The position numbers and the translations under genes are program-made. Below the pieces are notes generated by a model. That model was not told the origin of the DNA, searched no databases, and saw only the letters and a program-made list of their open reading frames with translations. Shown piece after piece: positions 1 through 12,557 of a stretch of DNA of 64,000 nucleotides (positions are counted from its first letter, which is position 1; each line of letters starts with the position of its first letter). The stretch covers positions 40,034,456 to 40,098,455 of the forward strand of contig CM068318.1 of NCBI GenBank assembly GCA_034766995.1, read 5' to 3'. This stretch comes from Acanthacorydalis orientalis (taxonomy: Eukaryota; Arthropoda; Insecta; Megaloptera; Corydalidae).

Positions 1-478
1 CTTAATTCAATTTCATAACTGAATATTTCAGCCACGTTTTCTGATCAAAACTTTCAATTGATTATAAGATTTTCTATGCTTTCACGCCCTGAAGATGATG
101 GAATCGACATCGAAATTCACATAAAAAAGGATCAAAAACAATCAATAATCAATTACTGAACATTTGTGGTAAGGAACATGTTGAAGTAGTGAGAAATTTA
201 TTTGTAGGAGTGAATTGTAATATTTAATAAACCATATTGTGATGAAATTTGGTATTTATGTTGTTTTAATTATATTTATAACTAAAATTATTATATTTTT
301 TTAATTATTTTCATATTACTAGAAATTTTGATCATGATAATATGATTTGTAAAATAACTGAAAATTTCGTTTGAAAATATAGAAGAACCTTTACAATTTG
401 GAATATTTTTATACATTTTCTTTAATATTTTCATATAGTTACGAAATATATAACTCAAGCATTCTTCAGACTATTTTA
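1..478. other. AT-rich sequence without recognisable feature
   Basis: No open frame with recognisable protein similarity and no repeat shared with the rest of the window was seen. Sequence is dominated by short A and T runs. Confidence 0.4.
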
Positions 479-498
479 ATATATATATATATACATAT

Positions 499-555
<57 letters not shown>

Positions 556-556
556 G
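479..556. repeat. (TA)n microsatellite, interrupted
   Basis: Alternating TA with occasional ATAC or ATGT interruptions, followed by a short purine-rich GAAAGAGAG tail. Typical of the many TA tracts of this window. Confidence 0.95.
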
Positions 557-1532
557 AAAGAGAGAAAGGGAGAAAAAGGAGACTAGAATATATAAATATT
601 AAATACTAGCATCAAATACCATAATAATTGATTGTTTTTTTTTTATGAAAAAAACACTTTTTTTGTCTTATAATAATTTTAAATAAATGAAGAAGGTAAA
701 TGAAAACAAAATCTTCAGAGATATGAAAATCTATCTTTTAATGAACAAATAACATTGACATGAAATAAGTATATCCAAAATTCTATTCAAGAAGAATTCT
801 CTTTTACTTTGAAGCACTTAGACAATGACAAGTGGACATTTTTAAACAGTGTCTAAATGTGATTCACTTGTATGTGGATAAGTTATTTTTTTTAGATTTT
901 AAATAATGAAAACGTGTCTGAAATATAATACAAAAATATAAAAAAATATCGTAATAACATTAATTAAATCCATTGAAGACTTTATGAAACAAAATTACAA
1001 TGTTTTTCTACCACTAAAAATTCTACCACAAAATTTTTGTCTGCGGGATATGTTACGACTACCATTTCCTGAGAAGCTAGAGAAATATTGTTAATTGAAT
1101 ATCTTACAAAGGATAAGACAATAATTAGAGAGAATTATACTAAGATTTTGGATCGACTGAAACAAAAAATTCTTGTAAAATACAAAGTCTATCTACAAAA
1201 AAAAATATTTTTCATTAGGCTAATGAATAGTTCATACAAGTAATCTCTTTATAGCAAAAATCACAGAATTGAAGTATGATTTGATACTCCATCTGCTATA
1301 TTCATCTGATTCAACTCCGTCTAGCTTCCATTTATTACCTAAATTCAAAAAATATTTGATGAAAAGCGGTTATCTTCAAATTAAGCGCTGTATGTGGCAG
1401 TAAATAACTATTTCTACCTTGAAAATTTTGACTTCCGAGATGGGATAAAAACATTAGCAAATCACTGAATAAAACGTGTTGAACTTCAAAGAGAGTGTAT
1501 CAAAATATAAGAGTATTTCAACGAGATAAATA
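557..1532. other. AT-rich sequence without recognisable feature
   Basis: Nothing beyond simple A/T-rich sequence was recognised. Several short stretches have moderate complexity (around 1240-1480), but no coding or repeat assignment could be supported. Confidence 0.35.
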
Positions 1533-1610
1533 TTAGGTCGGTAAGAAACTAATTCGGTTTTTTTATTAATTTGAAGGTCATAAATCGCAATCATTTTTTT
1601 ATCAACCTAA
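1533..1610. mobile_element. Mariner family B terminal-repeat relic (78 bp)
   Basis: The stretch starts with TTAGGTCGGTAAGAAACTAA and ends with the inverted form ATCAACCTAA, preceded by GAAGGTCATAAATCGCAATC. These are the 5' terminal inverted repeat and the last part of the 3' region of the cecropia-type mariners at 14036 and 50430. Almost everything between the ends is missing, which leaves a miniature element. Inference: an extreme deletion derivative that may have been mobilised in trans. Confidence 0.75.
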
Positions 1611-3607
1611 AACATTTTTTCATAATCAGATCGCAAATTTCTTAAATTGCTATCATGTAGTATGCATTTACACTGCAACGAGTACAATGAATAAAATGAA
1701 TTACTATGTCAAATGATTTAATTTAATTTAAAAATGGTTTCAATTGAAACAGTAAAATTAAGACACCAAATACTGGATTATGAATGGTTCCGGAAAAGGT
1801 AAAGCCCGAAAATCAGATCCTTAAACTACTCTAAATATGGATGAAAAATCTTAATTATCTAAGTATATTGGTTTTATGGTATTGGTTTTATGGTTATGAG
1901 TGCTAAAATAAGAAGAATAGATTTAGTCTTTATCATCTCTATGAAACATGCAAATTAACTGAAGTGTCATATTTAAATTAATTTTAATAAAAATAAATGT
2001 TTACTTGATAAACTCAAAAGATTTTCCGTATTATATTACTAGAAATAATACATTTTTCTCACTTTGATAAAATGCAGATTAGTCTGCATTACACTGACTT
2101 TTTTATTATTCTGACTCCAAACTAATTTGAATTAATAAACAGTTTACATTTCACAACAAAGTCCTACAATTTTTTACAATTTATACAATGAAACTTAAAT
2201 AAATAGAATGTAACAGTCAGCGAATGAAACAGCAATCATTCTAAATTATATTCAAGTAAAAGGAGAACAACAGTGGAAAAATGCTAGGTCAGTGCAATCG
2301 TCAGTCTAGCCGCAATGCACAAATAGGTATGTCGGTTTTTTTTTACCTTTATAGCATATCTGCAAATTGTACTAGACAAAGAGTCTTTTTATTAGCTTGA
2401 ATCAAACACGTACTAGTACAATGCAGAACAATATCTAAACTTAAGCGACAATCGTTTTATCAGGAGTCTTATTGATCGTTTTTTGAATATGACATCTGCA
2501 TTTCGAAAAAAAAAACGTTGACTTAATTTAATATTAGTCTTTATCTCGATAGAAAATTATCATAATTACAGTTAACTTATCTTGTCTTAGGAGTATTATC
2601 ATTTTGTTTTATTATAAATTGAATATTATGAGATATTTATAATATGTGAGTTTTTATTAAATACAGAAAAAAATATATAATTTGAAATATTTTTGTAGAT
2701 TAATAATTAAATAATTTCATACATTTTGCAGACTAAAATTGAAATAAAAATCAACTGACGAATATATAAAAAATAATAAAGAATAATCTCTAACACATAA
2801 AATTGTATTAATATAAGGATGTCCACAATCAACTGACAGTGTTTTCATAATGAATAATTTTTTATCTCACAAGCCAGAAAAAAATTTTTTGATCAAAAAT
2901 GTGTGAAAAATGATTATTGATAATTGTTGTTTATAATTTTCTCGATGGAAAAATCATCATCCACAAAGCGGCGAGGTATAGAAAAATCTACTCAGAAATT
3001 TCTAGAAGATTTTTATGTATCTTGAGGGTCTTAATATGTTACAATCGCCATCGAAATAAGCAATAATGTTTTATGGTTTATCGAGGAAAATAATTTATTT
3101 GAAAAATTGATTTTAGTTATAATGCCAAAACTTTATTGTAACTTGTAGATTATTTCTTCTTCAATATTTAGTAAGAATTTCAACATAATAACTGGAGTAT
3201 AAATAAAAAAATAAATGTATATCAAATGTTTTATGAAAATACAAAAAAAAAATAATAATCCTTTGCTGTGCTTTGTATGGAATTGAAAGTTATTATTATA
3301 ATGAATAATATTTTTAAACGTTAATTTAATAAGCAAAACCTAATATATTTCTTTTCAGACGCCATCATGTTTACTACTGTTTTGTGAGGTAATACCAATC
3401 TACTTGACCAAAAAATATAGTATTTTTAAATGTTAAAGTTGGCACTAAAGTTGTAAATAAACATAATTTGTAACTTCTTCTATTTCTGTTCTTTTTATTT
3501 TAATTTCTTTAAGGCAGAGAAACACATTGAACAACACTTTTGTTTTTGTGTAGATTATGTTTAGGTCAATTTTTGATAGGCATTATCTAATTCTTCTTTC
3601 TTTATTT

Positions 3608-3610
<3 letters not shown>
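1611..3610. other. AT-rich intergenic sequence
   Basis: No protein similarity, long repeat or RNA gene was recognised. The open frames here are short, unsupported and A/T-driven. Confidence 0.35.

Positions 3611-3653
<43 letters not shown>
3611..3653. repeat. (TA)n microsatellite
   Basis: Uninterrupted alternating AT for about 43 bases. Confidence 0.97.
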
Positions 3654-3655
<2 letters not shown>

Positions 3656-5489
3656 AAGAATGAAAAAAATTAATACTAAAACACTAAAACTTATTTCTAT
3701 ATGAGAAAAAAATTCTTTAAAATTTTCATTAGATGTCAGTCAGATTAAACTTGTTTGGATTTAAAAAAAAATATGAAAGGTAGAAAACTGAGTCAGAACA
3801 ACAATTAAATCAAAAATTATTCATTTTATTTTATCTCAAAAATAATTACTTATATCAAATATGAATAATTTTTTTCAGTTTAACATTGCTTAAAAAGGTA
3901 TATTTTCACACACATTGAATTATATTATAAAGTTCTTAAGAGAAATCCAATAGCTATAAAAACATTGACGTTCAAATTTCATATAAAAACTGACTGTAAT
4001 CAATAACTAAAAATGATTTAATAGGAAAATAAATTTAAGTACTTTTATCAAATTCTCTCATTAAATGAAATAAATCTTTCTTTAATAATATAAAATACGT
4101 TTCAATTGAATTAATCACTCATTCCAATACACAGAAAATTTTTTTAATAATAACTTATCACTTTTGATTGTTACTTATGTTCATTTAGATAGAGATGCAA
4201 TCATTCTCAAAACACTAAGATACAAGAAAATTTTTGTACACAAAAATCAGACTTTACTTTATCTTATATCACTGTGATTGATAGCTTCTCTAGAAAAATA
4301 TGCTTGAGTAACAATTAAAAATGATCAATAATCAGTTAACATTTTTGATCAGGAAAATATAGTTTAGTTCGAGAGAAATTTATCGACAGTATCTATATTC
4401 TTATAAAACCTTTTTTTTTAATTTAAAAATGTGCACTATACAATTTAAATAAAAAATAAAAACCCAAATAAAAATTAGTTACTGAATTGTTAATATTTGA
4501 TAATAAAAATCCCGAGTAGGAAAAATGAAAATTATTGTTCTTCCTCAAACAGATTAAGAATCGGTCTTCAAAATGATTTCCTGAAATTTGCATGTGTATA
4601 CTACACCCTCGTAAAATTGTACGTGTAGCCTTCCTGAGGGTGCGATGTTCGTTTTTCGTGTGAGCAGAGGCTTACGTAATCCGATTCAACGTGACTTATT
4701 TATTACCTGTTTCATATTCGGGACTATTTTAGAGATACTCTTCCTCTTCATACACACACTTGTTTCATCGACTTATAATATTAGTATCCCTACAGTGTAA
4801 AATTTATGGAACAGATTCACAGTCGCTGAAGAATAAATTATTATAATTCAGACTCAGATTTTTTGATTCATCTTCACTTTTATATATATATATATATATT
4901 AAAAAATATTTGTATTGATATTTTTTTAACAAATAAACGACCATATAAAAACCTAATTAAAAAAACTGACATACTATAACCTTGTCTACATCAACATTTT
5001 TTAGTATTTTATAGAAAATAAAGCTATTTTTTCAAATACAAACTGTTCAAAACATAGGTTTACAATTTTGGTCAACATTTTGGTTTGTTGAGGTTATGGT
5101 AGATGGAATTTGACATTGTAAAGGTCGAACTTTGAACATTTGTCATGGAATTTTCATCGCTTAAGCAACATATACTTTTGTATAAAAATTGATAAAAATA
5201 CAACTTTTATTTTGATAATACATAAAACTATGAGAAAAGTTCGGTCGAAATAATGTGTCAAGTAAATTAATTACATTTCGATTAACGATCGGATTCGAAA
5301 ATGATGTCTCGGAGGTACACACGTCTAAGTCTGGACGTGTTTGTACCGCACAATGAATGAAAAATATTGAAGCTGTACGTCAAATTCTGGTCGAAACACC
5401 GAGTACCTTCATCAGGTATCGTCCCTGGCCATTCCGTATCCTTTAATGGCCAGGAGAAGGTGTGGAGGGGGGGTAACCAAGGAAAACAA
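3654..5489. other. AT-rich intergenic sequence with a small GC-balanced patch
   Basis: Mostly featureless. A patch at about 4590-4760 is clearly less AT-rich than its surroundings but matches no family I recognise. A short TA tract lies at 4882-4899. The open frame at 5367-5549 may be the decayed upstream part of the LINE relic that follows, but this is not certain. Confidence 0.35.
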
Positions 5490-5765
5490 GCCTATTATTT
5501 ATCAGATAGTAATCAGGCCGATCATCACGTACGTTTCCCTAATATGTAAGCAAACCTCCAAGACCAACATCTTATGCATGTAGAGTGTTCAAATAACATC
5601 CTTAATATTGAGGTTGGACAAGCTATTCGCTTACCTCACTGAGAAGCTACATGAGAAAGCAGAAATAAAAATAGCTGCACAATTTATTCAAGATATGAGC
5701 TGACAAATTTATACGAAGAAATTGAACAACCTAATATCAAACCAGCTCGGTTCGGTGCGGGTGAT
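5490..5765 (+). pseudogene. LINE (Jockey-like) ORF2 C-terminal relic
   Basis: Translation in the frame beginning at 5506 gives IRPIITYVSLI, then SKTNILCM, then EKLHEKAEIKIAAQFIQDMS, with internal stop codons. This is the pattern found downstream of the reverse transcriptase fingers/palm in Jockey-type non-LTR retrotransposons (RP-(I/V)-(I/M/L)-TY-A followed by SKT and a helical C-terminal segment). No endonuclease or catalytic RT motif is present, so it is a 5'-truncated, dead copy. The upstream boundary is uncertain, and the poly-A or tail sequence was not identified. It could belong to another LINE clade with the same C-terminal layout. Confidence 0.5.
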
Positions 5766-6323
5766 TCCGTTACAAAACAGGATCGGAGGGAGCCACTGAA
5801 AAAATAAATTTGTGCAGTCATCATACTGTGACAAGCCACGATCATTGCATTTAACGGAATCTCGGAGGTGTACTGGCGAGGACATCGAAAAGGGATGGGA
5901 AAGAAGGGATAATCTCCAAGAGAGGAGGATGTAACTTGGTAAAAATATTTGTGGGTTTTTTGAAATTTTTCTTAAATATTCTACGAATTAAGTCCGTATC
6001 CACCCTCTGAAAAAAAAAACACACAAAAAGAAGACAATCTTTGGTACTGCGGATCTTCCATCCCCAGGGAATGACCAAACACATGAAGACACAAACACTA
6101 CAATAAAACTCACACTTCTCAAAATTTCGAGGCAAAAGTTAAGCATCGCGCACAAAAATTGTGATTTTCCCTCATGGAATATTTTGAGGAAGGATTTAAT
6201 TTTTTTGCAATATAAGACTATTGATCCAATCAATTTAGCCCAGAGACAATGAACGCCACAGGGAATACAGAGATTCATTGTCAAAATTCAATACAGAGAA
6301 TTTAGACTTTTAGAAAAAAAATC

Positions 6324-6897
6324 ATGATTGACGAGGCTCACTTCGACTTAAGTGGTCTCATCAATTAGAGAAATAGCCACCTCTAAGCTTCTGAAATCAA
6401 TTCTTGATCCATCAAGAAACCACGTACAGAGACAATCTGATGAAGTATTTGGTTCGGAGTTGTCACTGGACCTTACTTCTTTGAGAACGCTACATTAAAT
6501 GCAGTTACGATGAATAACTGAATGCTTGAGATGACTGATACTTTTCTAACACAAAAAAAATATACGAATTTCGTTTCAAGTACATGTGTTTTCAACAAAA
6601 TGGCGCTATGTCGCACACAACGTACGACACGATAAGAATTTCTGGACCAATTAATCACAAAATTCACAACATTGATTAGTCACTAAAATCATCAGATTTA
6701 ACGGCACCAGATTTATTTGAAAGTACATCAAGAACAAAGTGTATGCGAATGAGCCATAAATAATTTAAAGCCTAGAGAGAAGTATTTGTGAAGAAATCGA
6801 TCAGATAACCCAGGAAATATGTCAAAACGTCATCTAAAGAGCTGTCTTTTGCGTCGGGACCAGATATAGCCATTTGGTCGACATTATTTTCCATAAG
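6324..6897 (+). pseudogene. DUF4817-type Tc1/mariner transposase relic
   Basis: Starting at 6324 the frame reads MIDEAHFDLSG, the degenerate form of the catalytic SDEAHF block that carries the first acidic residue of this group. It continues with FGVVTGPYFFENATLNAVT, matching the conserved GGITGPYFFE-type segment, and a later part resembling the C-terminal end. Many stops and shifts separate these blocks. The group is an arthropod branch of the Tc1/mariner (IS630) superfamily whose N-terminal helix-turn-helix is usually annotated DUF4817. That assignment rests on recognised motifs, not on a search. The upstream N-terminal part was not found, so the copy is truncated or strongly diverged. Related relics lie at 32480, 53895 and (3' end only) 21366. 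Confidence 0.7.
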
Positions 6898-7213
6898 TAC
6901 AATAGTTTTCCAAGCCTAAATAAAGAAATCCTATTAAAACAACCATTTTTTCCATTTGTTTCAGGTCTTGTTACAAAAAAATAATTTGTAAAACTATCTT
7001 TAAGAAATGCTATATATAACTAAATGCATAAATTAATCTTTAAATTGTTTCACTATATATTAAATAATTTTCTGTATAATCAACTGTAATCAATATATCT
7101 GTATAATAACAAAAGTATCAGTTTAAAAAGTATTAATTAAATAAACCCACTTAAATAATATTTTATATATTCTTGTTACCTAAATACTTGTTTTTTTTTA
7201 TTACTTATCTACC

Positions 7214-7217
<4 letters not shown>
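6898..7217. other. AT-rich spacer
   Basis: No feature recognised. The first bases may be the 3' untranslated end of the preceding transposon relic. Confidence 0.3.

Positions 7218-7264
<47 letters not shown>
7218..7264. repeat. (TA)n microsatellite
   Basis: Uninterrupted alternating TA of about 47 bases. Confidence 0.97.
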
Positions 7265-7267
<3 letters not shown>

Positions 7268-7349
7268 ACAATGCTGGTAATAAAATAATGTTTTCTTTCT
7301 TAAAAATATATAAATAATCGTCAATTTGTTAGAAATTTCATTTTACTAG

Positions 7350-7680
7350 AATAAATAACGAAACTTCCCTGACACACACACATAACGCAGAAACCTAGAT
7401 TAAATCAAGCGTGTATCAAGGGAGCACACATGCTCAACGCAATAACAAGCTGTGAACCTATTAGACTCACTAGTACGAACAATACGTCGAGATGTGGCAT
7501 CTCTTTCTCATATCCGAAACACAACGGAGAAGAATCAACACACGTCGCCACATCAACGAGTCGTTTACAGTAACACAATTGTGTATAATACCGCACTGTA
7601 CGATTTCCCCGCACGTTTTCAATTGACGATGATAAAATTTTGATTAGAACGGCACGCTTGCTGTAAAGTCGCCCTATGTA
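7350..7680. other. GC-balanced island of unknown nature
   Basis: This stretch is noticeably less AT-rich and more complex than its surroundings, with many CG and AC dinucleotides. The overlapping open frames on both strands (7405-7614 minus, 7452-7643 plus) resemble nothing I recognise, and their overlap argues that at most one could be coding. It could be a regulatory element, a non-coding exon or an unrecognised transposon piece. Confidence 0.25.
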
Positions 7681-7763
7681 GAAGATTAAATTTTATATTT
7701 TTCAAATAAATGATTAAAACCGAAAACGTTAATATTCAACGGTCACGCTATTGTTTTAGATTG

Positions 7764-8160
7764 AAGATATCTGAAATTGTTAAGGATGTGAGCATTTCAG
7801 ATGAATGGAAACTTCATATCCTAATCTAAGAATTAGGTACGAGGAAAGGTATCGGCAAAATGGATACTGCGTTTGCTGACAACTGGACAAAGTATCAACT
7901 GAATACATTTCTAGTCGATTTGGGACGTTTTATAAAGAATACAGTTGATTTTCTTCGTCAATTCATAGCCTCTGATGAAACTTGTTTCCATAATTCCATA
8001 CCAGAAACAATAAACCAGTCAAAACAATGAGAGTATCATAATTATCCGCCATCCTAATAGGCAAAGTATATTTTTTCTAAGAGAGAGGTTATGGCATCTA
8101 TTTTGTGAAATGCTACAGAGATACTCTTACTTGATTATCTTCCAAAGGATAAAAAAAATA
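7764..8160 (+). pseudogene. Irritans-like mariner transposase relic
   Basis: The frame from 7764 reads KISEIVKDVSIS and later KNTVDFLRQFIASDETCFHN. The latter corresponds to the mariner block around the first catalytic aspartate, usually (V/T)-x-D-E-(T/S)-W-(I/L)-H-H. It continues with NQSKQ, and after a gap VMASIL*NATEILLLDYLPK, matching the KVMASVFWD...IDYL block of irritans-subfamily mariners. Stop codons occur at about 7827 and 8019. The tryptophan after DET is Cys here. Neither the N-terminal DNA-binding part nor the C-terminal DD34D part was found, so the relic is truncated at both ends. A second member of this general type lies at 56984-58850. Confidence 0.75.
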
Positions 8161-8699
8161 GAGTACCAGACAGTATCAGGTATATTTCTCAATGTTCATT
8201 CGTATTTATACTCATTAGTAAATTTTTAAACTGTAGTATGTGTTCGACCTACCATCTTCCCTTATTCTGGTAACGATTAACCCTCACAGTACAGTTTTAT
8301 TATCAATTTTCATTTACTAATGTCAGTTTACTTTCTTTTATTTTACATGTTCTCGCCTTTCAGACTCATAAAATAGAATAAATTTTTTCAATTAAAAAAT
8401 ATTGAAAACAACTGAAAAAAAGTAAACACTTGGAGTTCCATTTGTTTGGTATTGTACAAGAAGTGTCGAACGTAACCGAAAATAGTCGAATTAACTGTTA
8501 TATACCTTCAATTGTTTGTCCATCAAATAGACCTTTTTTTTAAATTTACATGCAAAACCAGAGTGTATATAATAGGTAGGTTCAAAAAATATTGCGGTTT
8601 TTACTTGTAGAGTATTTTTAATGTATATATTGTGTATATATTAGTTAAAAATTATATTTATTAATCAAAATAAATACCATTGACCTGCACACATTTCTC

Positions 8700-9002
8700 C
8701 TAACGGAAAACAAGTTTCTTTATTCCTACAAGATAGCATTCTCGAGTCCTGGAATTAACAAATTCATCGAAAGCGCTTTGAGCTGATGTTTGATCTCTGA
8801 AAAACTTATCTTGCAGGAAATTACTCAAATGTTTTAAAAAATGATAAACTGTCGGAGACAGGTCCGGAGAATCAGGTGGATGAGGTAAGGTTTTATAACC
8901 CAGATCATTCCATTTTTTCATTTGTGAGATGTGTGTTCGGGAGTTGTCATGAAGAAGAATTAGTCCTCTTCGATTGACTAAGGCTGACTGTAAACGATGC
9001 AA
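8700..9002 (-). pseudogene. Mariner family A transposase, C-terminal part
   Basis: A 100-codon open stretch inside the element at 8573-9869. It carries the second catalytic block (LLHDNSRTHIS), the PHPPDSPDLSPTVYHF block with Val in place of the third catalytic Asp, and the typical mariner end (AFDEFVNSRTRECYLVGIKKL). In intact relatives this part forms the second half of the DD34D catalytic domain, which binds the metal ions that cut and rejoin transposon ends. The stretch is open only because decay is moderate. It lacks the DNA-binding domain and first catalytic residue. Confidence 0.85.
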
Positions 9003-9326
9003 CTTCTCATGCTTTTTTTCAATTTCCCGACAATATTTTTCTACTGTTATTGTTTGACCATGATTTAAGAAGTAGTAGAAGTAGAAGTGGCATCAGTCAC
9101 TTGCCACTTGCGACCACCAAACAGTGACCATAATCTTTTTTATGAAGCTTCAGTTAGAAAACTATTTTGGTGCTCCTCTTCGGTCCAGCCAATGTGATGA
9201 AAGTTTTAGGTTGTATAGAATCCACTTTTCATCACATGTGATAATTCAATAAAGAGAGGGACCATTTTCGTTACACGAATGAAATGCAGAGCAGATTTCG
9301 TACCATCGAATTGCTTGATGTTCGTT

Positions 9327-9611
9327 TCATTCATTCGGCACCCATTTACCAAGCTTTTTTGTTTTTCCAATTAGACTCAAATGTCGAACAACTTGAATGA
9401 TCGACATTGATTCTTCTTCCACATCTCGAATTGTTTTATGTGGGCCAGCTCCAATAAAGGTTCTTGAATCATTATTATCTATAGCTGAAGGACGTCTCCA
9501 ATCACACATCATGAAGGCTTTCGTTTTCATTACGAAATTTTTGAAACCATTGTTGAGCTGTACGTTCACTAATTGTCTCTTCACCAAAAACAAATTTAAT
9601 ATTTCGAGCAA
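9327..9611 (-). pseudogene. Mariner family A transposase, N-terminal part
   Basis: Open stretch of 94 codons inside the element at 8573-9869. It includes NNGFKNFVMKTKAF, then RRPSAIDNNDSRTF, then VVRHLSLIGKTKKLGKWVPNE. This is the linker between the two helix-turn-helix motifs, the second HTH, and the WVP(H/N)E signature that follows it in mariners. In active relatives this domain binds the inverted repeats. Here it is separated by frameshifts from both the start codon at 9677-9679 and the catalytic part. Confidence 0.8.
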
Positions 9612-9869
9612 TTTCTGTTACTTCACTTCCCAATTTAAACTCATACAAGCGTATATCGAGCGAATTTGCTTTTTTCCATGATTAATTGAAGAGGTTAAAT
9701 CCAAAATACTAAAGAATGAAAACAATAGATATAAGCTGAAATCAGTAGTGATAATTTTATTGTTTACAGTGACGTATCACATGACTATAACAAAAGATGA
9801 CGGTAACTAGAAAAATCGGTGCCAAACTGAAAATGATAAAAACCGTAATTATTTTTGCAACAAGCTAAT

Positions 9870-10674
9870 AGTTAAATATTACATTTAATGTCTCATTTGC
9901 AGTGTCATGATAGCGTAGGAACGTTGTCAAATGCTGTAACGCAGGTTTGCGCTCAGGGGGGAAGGGGGGTACTGAGCACAAATCGCCCCCACCGTTCAAT
10001 CGATTCACATAGAATCGAAAGTGTTTAACAGATAAACGACTTCGGAACCTATAAATGCTTTATTTTTTAAAATCCGATAATTATATTTAAAATTATGATT
10101 TTGAAAATTTGAACATCGACTTTCAGTTTGTGTTGCTATTAAAAGATGAAAATCTTAAAAACCCTTTATCGTATGATGAAAACTGAAATATCTGCGGTTA
10201 GAGTTTTTCAACTTTTAAAACTCTGTAAGAAGAGCCCACATTCATTTTATTAATTTTTGAAAATTTAGAGAAATTAATCTATCAAATTTGTCAACATCTC
10301 CAAAATTCAAGATGCCTAGAAAAACTATTACGGAACGTGTAATAAACCATATAAAACGTAAAGCGGGAGAACAGCGAAGGCCAAAGAGTTCGAAAAAAGT
10401 TACTTTGACCCGACCTGAAATGATGAAATTGTATTTTTAAACAACATAAAACATTTCAACTTCTTTAACCCGACGAAATTCTATGTAAACTCCTGCGGTT
10501 GTGTATATATATAAGTAAATTTTTTTTCGAATTTATGTCATTGTTTCAATTATTATTTCAAATAAATATAAAACATAATTCGCAAACCAAATAATACAAA
10601 AATTGATTTCAATCATTGATATTTGAACAAATATATTTTTCTTAATGGTGTATGCTCAATTGTGTGTATGACTG

Positions 10675-10676
<2 letters not shown>
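9870..10676. other. Intergenic sequence with a G-run patch
   Basis: A G/C-rich patch at about 9930-10010 contains two G6-type runs followed by a C-rich stretch. The rest (10020-10676) is AT-rich and featureless. Confidence 0.3.
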
Positions 10677-10729
<53 letters not shown>

Positions 10730-10925
10730 GTATATGTATATATATAAGCAAATATTTATACACATATACATGTACATTTATTATTTAATTTATATATGTA
10801 TATATATATATATATATATATACATATATGTATACATATATATATATATTATATATATATATATATGCAAATATTTATACACATATACATGTACATTTAT
10901 TACTTAATTTATATATGTATATATG

Positions 10926-10971
<46 letters not shown>

Positions 10972-11019
10972 AATATTTATACACATATACATGTACATTT
11001 ATTATTTAATTTATATATG

Positions 11020-11051
<32 letters not shown>

Positions 11052-11060
11052 AAAAATATT
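10677..11060. repeat. TA-rich compound tandem array
   Basis: Three copies of a unit of about 53 bp (10748-10800, 10867-10920, 10968-11020) sharing AAATATTTATACACATATAC and a following ATGTACATTTATTA-type stretch. They are separated by (TA)n tracts of different length. The open frames here are translations of this repeat and are not genes. Confidence 0.9.
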
Positions 11061-12430
11061 ATTGTAAAGAAAAATAATTATTTGTTTTCACATATTCATA
11101 AAAAAAATCATTGTATTTGATATAAGCATAAAAGAAACTTTTCTTGTTTTTATAACAGAAAATGTTAAAAGCAAGGTTAATGGAAAATACGTGAACGAAT
11201 AGTTACTTTATTTTTGTCTAGACTAAATAAACACTTGTAAAATATTGCACAAAAAGAATAGTTTATAAGTTCTATACATATAACGATGTATGATGTATAA
11301 TATATATATATATACAAGCTGTGTTTATAAAATTCAGTAATAGTGCAAATAAATAGAAATTTCGTAAATAGCATTATCGAGCAAAACTGTATTATATTTA
11401 CATAATGATAAATAAATCAGTTGAAAGATATATGAAAAGACTTATTTCACTTTTGTTTAATCAGAGAACAGTAGGTACCGCTTATCAGTAATTGTTAAAA
11501 TCTTGGAAATAGCCGTTAAAATACATTTAAATGACAAAGAATTCAATTTAAACAGACTCTCTCGTATTTAATTTATCGAACAATGGAATAATGTAATTAT
11601 AACTTTGAAATAATATAAATTCATTTGCAACGCACTTTTGCAGCCAAAACAAGACATTGTTCAGTCGTGATTTTCGTTCGAAAACAATGAGATGTCGTTA
11701 TACAAAATCGAAATCTCGACAATAATTTTGAACGATGGTACTTTTGTTCGGGCTATTCTTTTCGATTACGTTTCATGTTTTGTTTACTGTCGTATTTATT
11801 TACATGTAAGGAGGAGCGGATGATTTTATCTCGCTATTATTTTTACTTATTAATAAATTAATAACACTGACACAGTTCTTATACGTGTATTTTCATAAGT
11901 ACAGAATTAGAATTATTACTTAATAGATTTGGAAGAAAATTGAAAAAGATTTAGAAGAAAATTATTTCTTCAAATATTTTATAGAGTCATTAAATATAAA
12001 TTAAATATATTTTCTTTGAGAAAATAACCAAAAATATATTTTTATACCCAAGTATAAACCTTAACAATTTCTTGTTATTCATTGATTTACAACGAATTAA
12101 AACAAAGGCTTTAAAACAAGACTGTTATTTGTTCATTTACTTTATTAAATCTAAATATGAACATTTTTATTATAAACCTATGTAAAAGGCTTTTCGTCTA
12201 TATCAGTTCATTAACTGTGTAAATAATCGTAAAAAACCATCTTATTTTATTTTCACAATTATAAATTGGAATTATAATACATGTATTATAGTTTGGGTAG
12301 AATATCATAACTATTTCTCAAATTGTTATAAAAATATATGTTTTATGTAAATAGTTTTAGTACAGTTAAATTAACCTAGACCTTAAATGGTAAGGCCATC
12401 ACTGCTGATGATGATATCAAATCATTTTTG
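11061..12430. other. AT-rich intergenic sequence
   Basis: No coding or repeat assignment. A slightly more complex patch lies at about 11640-11830. Confidence 0.3.
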
Positions 12431-12557
12431 GTACTGCTTTTTTTTCCGAAAAATATAACAATTTTTTGAACGCGGAATCATGAAGTTGTTTGAAAGATGG
12501 TAAAATCTAATCAAACAAAATGGATAGTATATTGTTTAATAATGTTTTTATTTACAA

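Larger units (their letters stand above)
8573..9869 (-). mobile_element. Mariner family A (cecropia type), full length, decayed
   Basis: The element is about 1.3 kb, the normal mariner size. Its left end (AGGTAGGTTCAAAAAATATT from 8574) and right end (complement of TTTTTGCAACAAGCTAATA) are inverted repeats of the TTAGGTTGGTGCAAAAATAA type seen in cecropia-subfamily mariners. On the minus strand the transposase reads from an ATG at 9677-9679. It contains the N-terminal GPHKTIRDVEE region, ITCDEKWILYN around the first catalytic Asp, VNRRGLILLHDNSRTH around the second, and SPDLSPTVYHF where the third should be. The final position is Val, not Asp. Frameshifts separate 9327-9611 from 8700-9002. 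Two codons appear deleted between HISQM and KKWND, because the D-to-V spacing is 32 instead of 34. It is a dead copy. Confidence 0.9.

Noticed and set aside
5851..6284. Two minus-strand frames of 94 and 98 codons
   Set aside because: Cys/Phe-rich frames with no recognised similarity, overlapping each other in two phases. Probably chance frames next to a transposon relic.
9930..10010. G-run patch as a telomeric or quadruplex element
   Set aside because: Only two G6 runs close together. Not enough for a quadruplex and not telomere-like.
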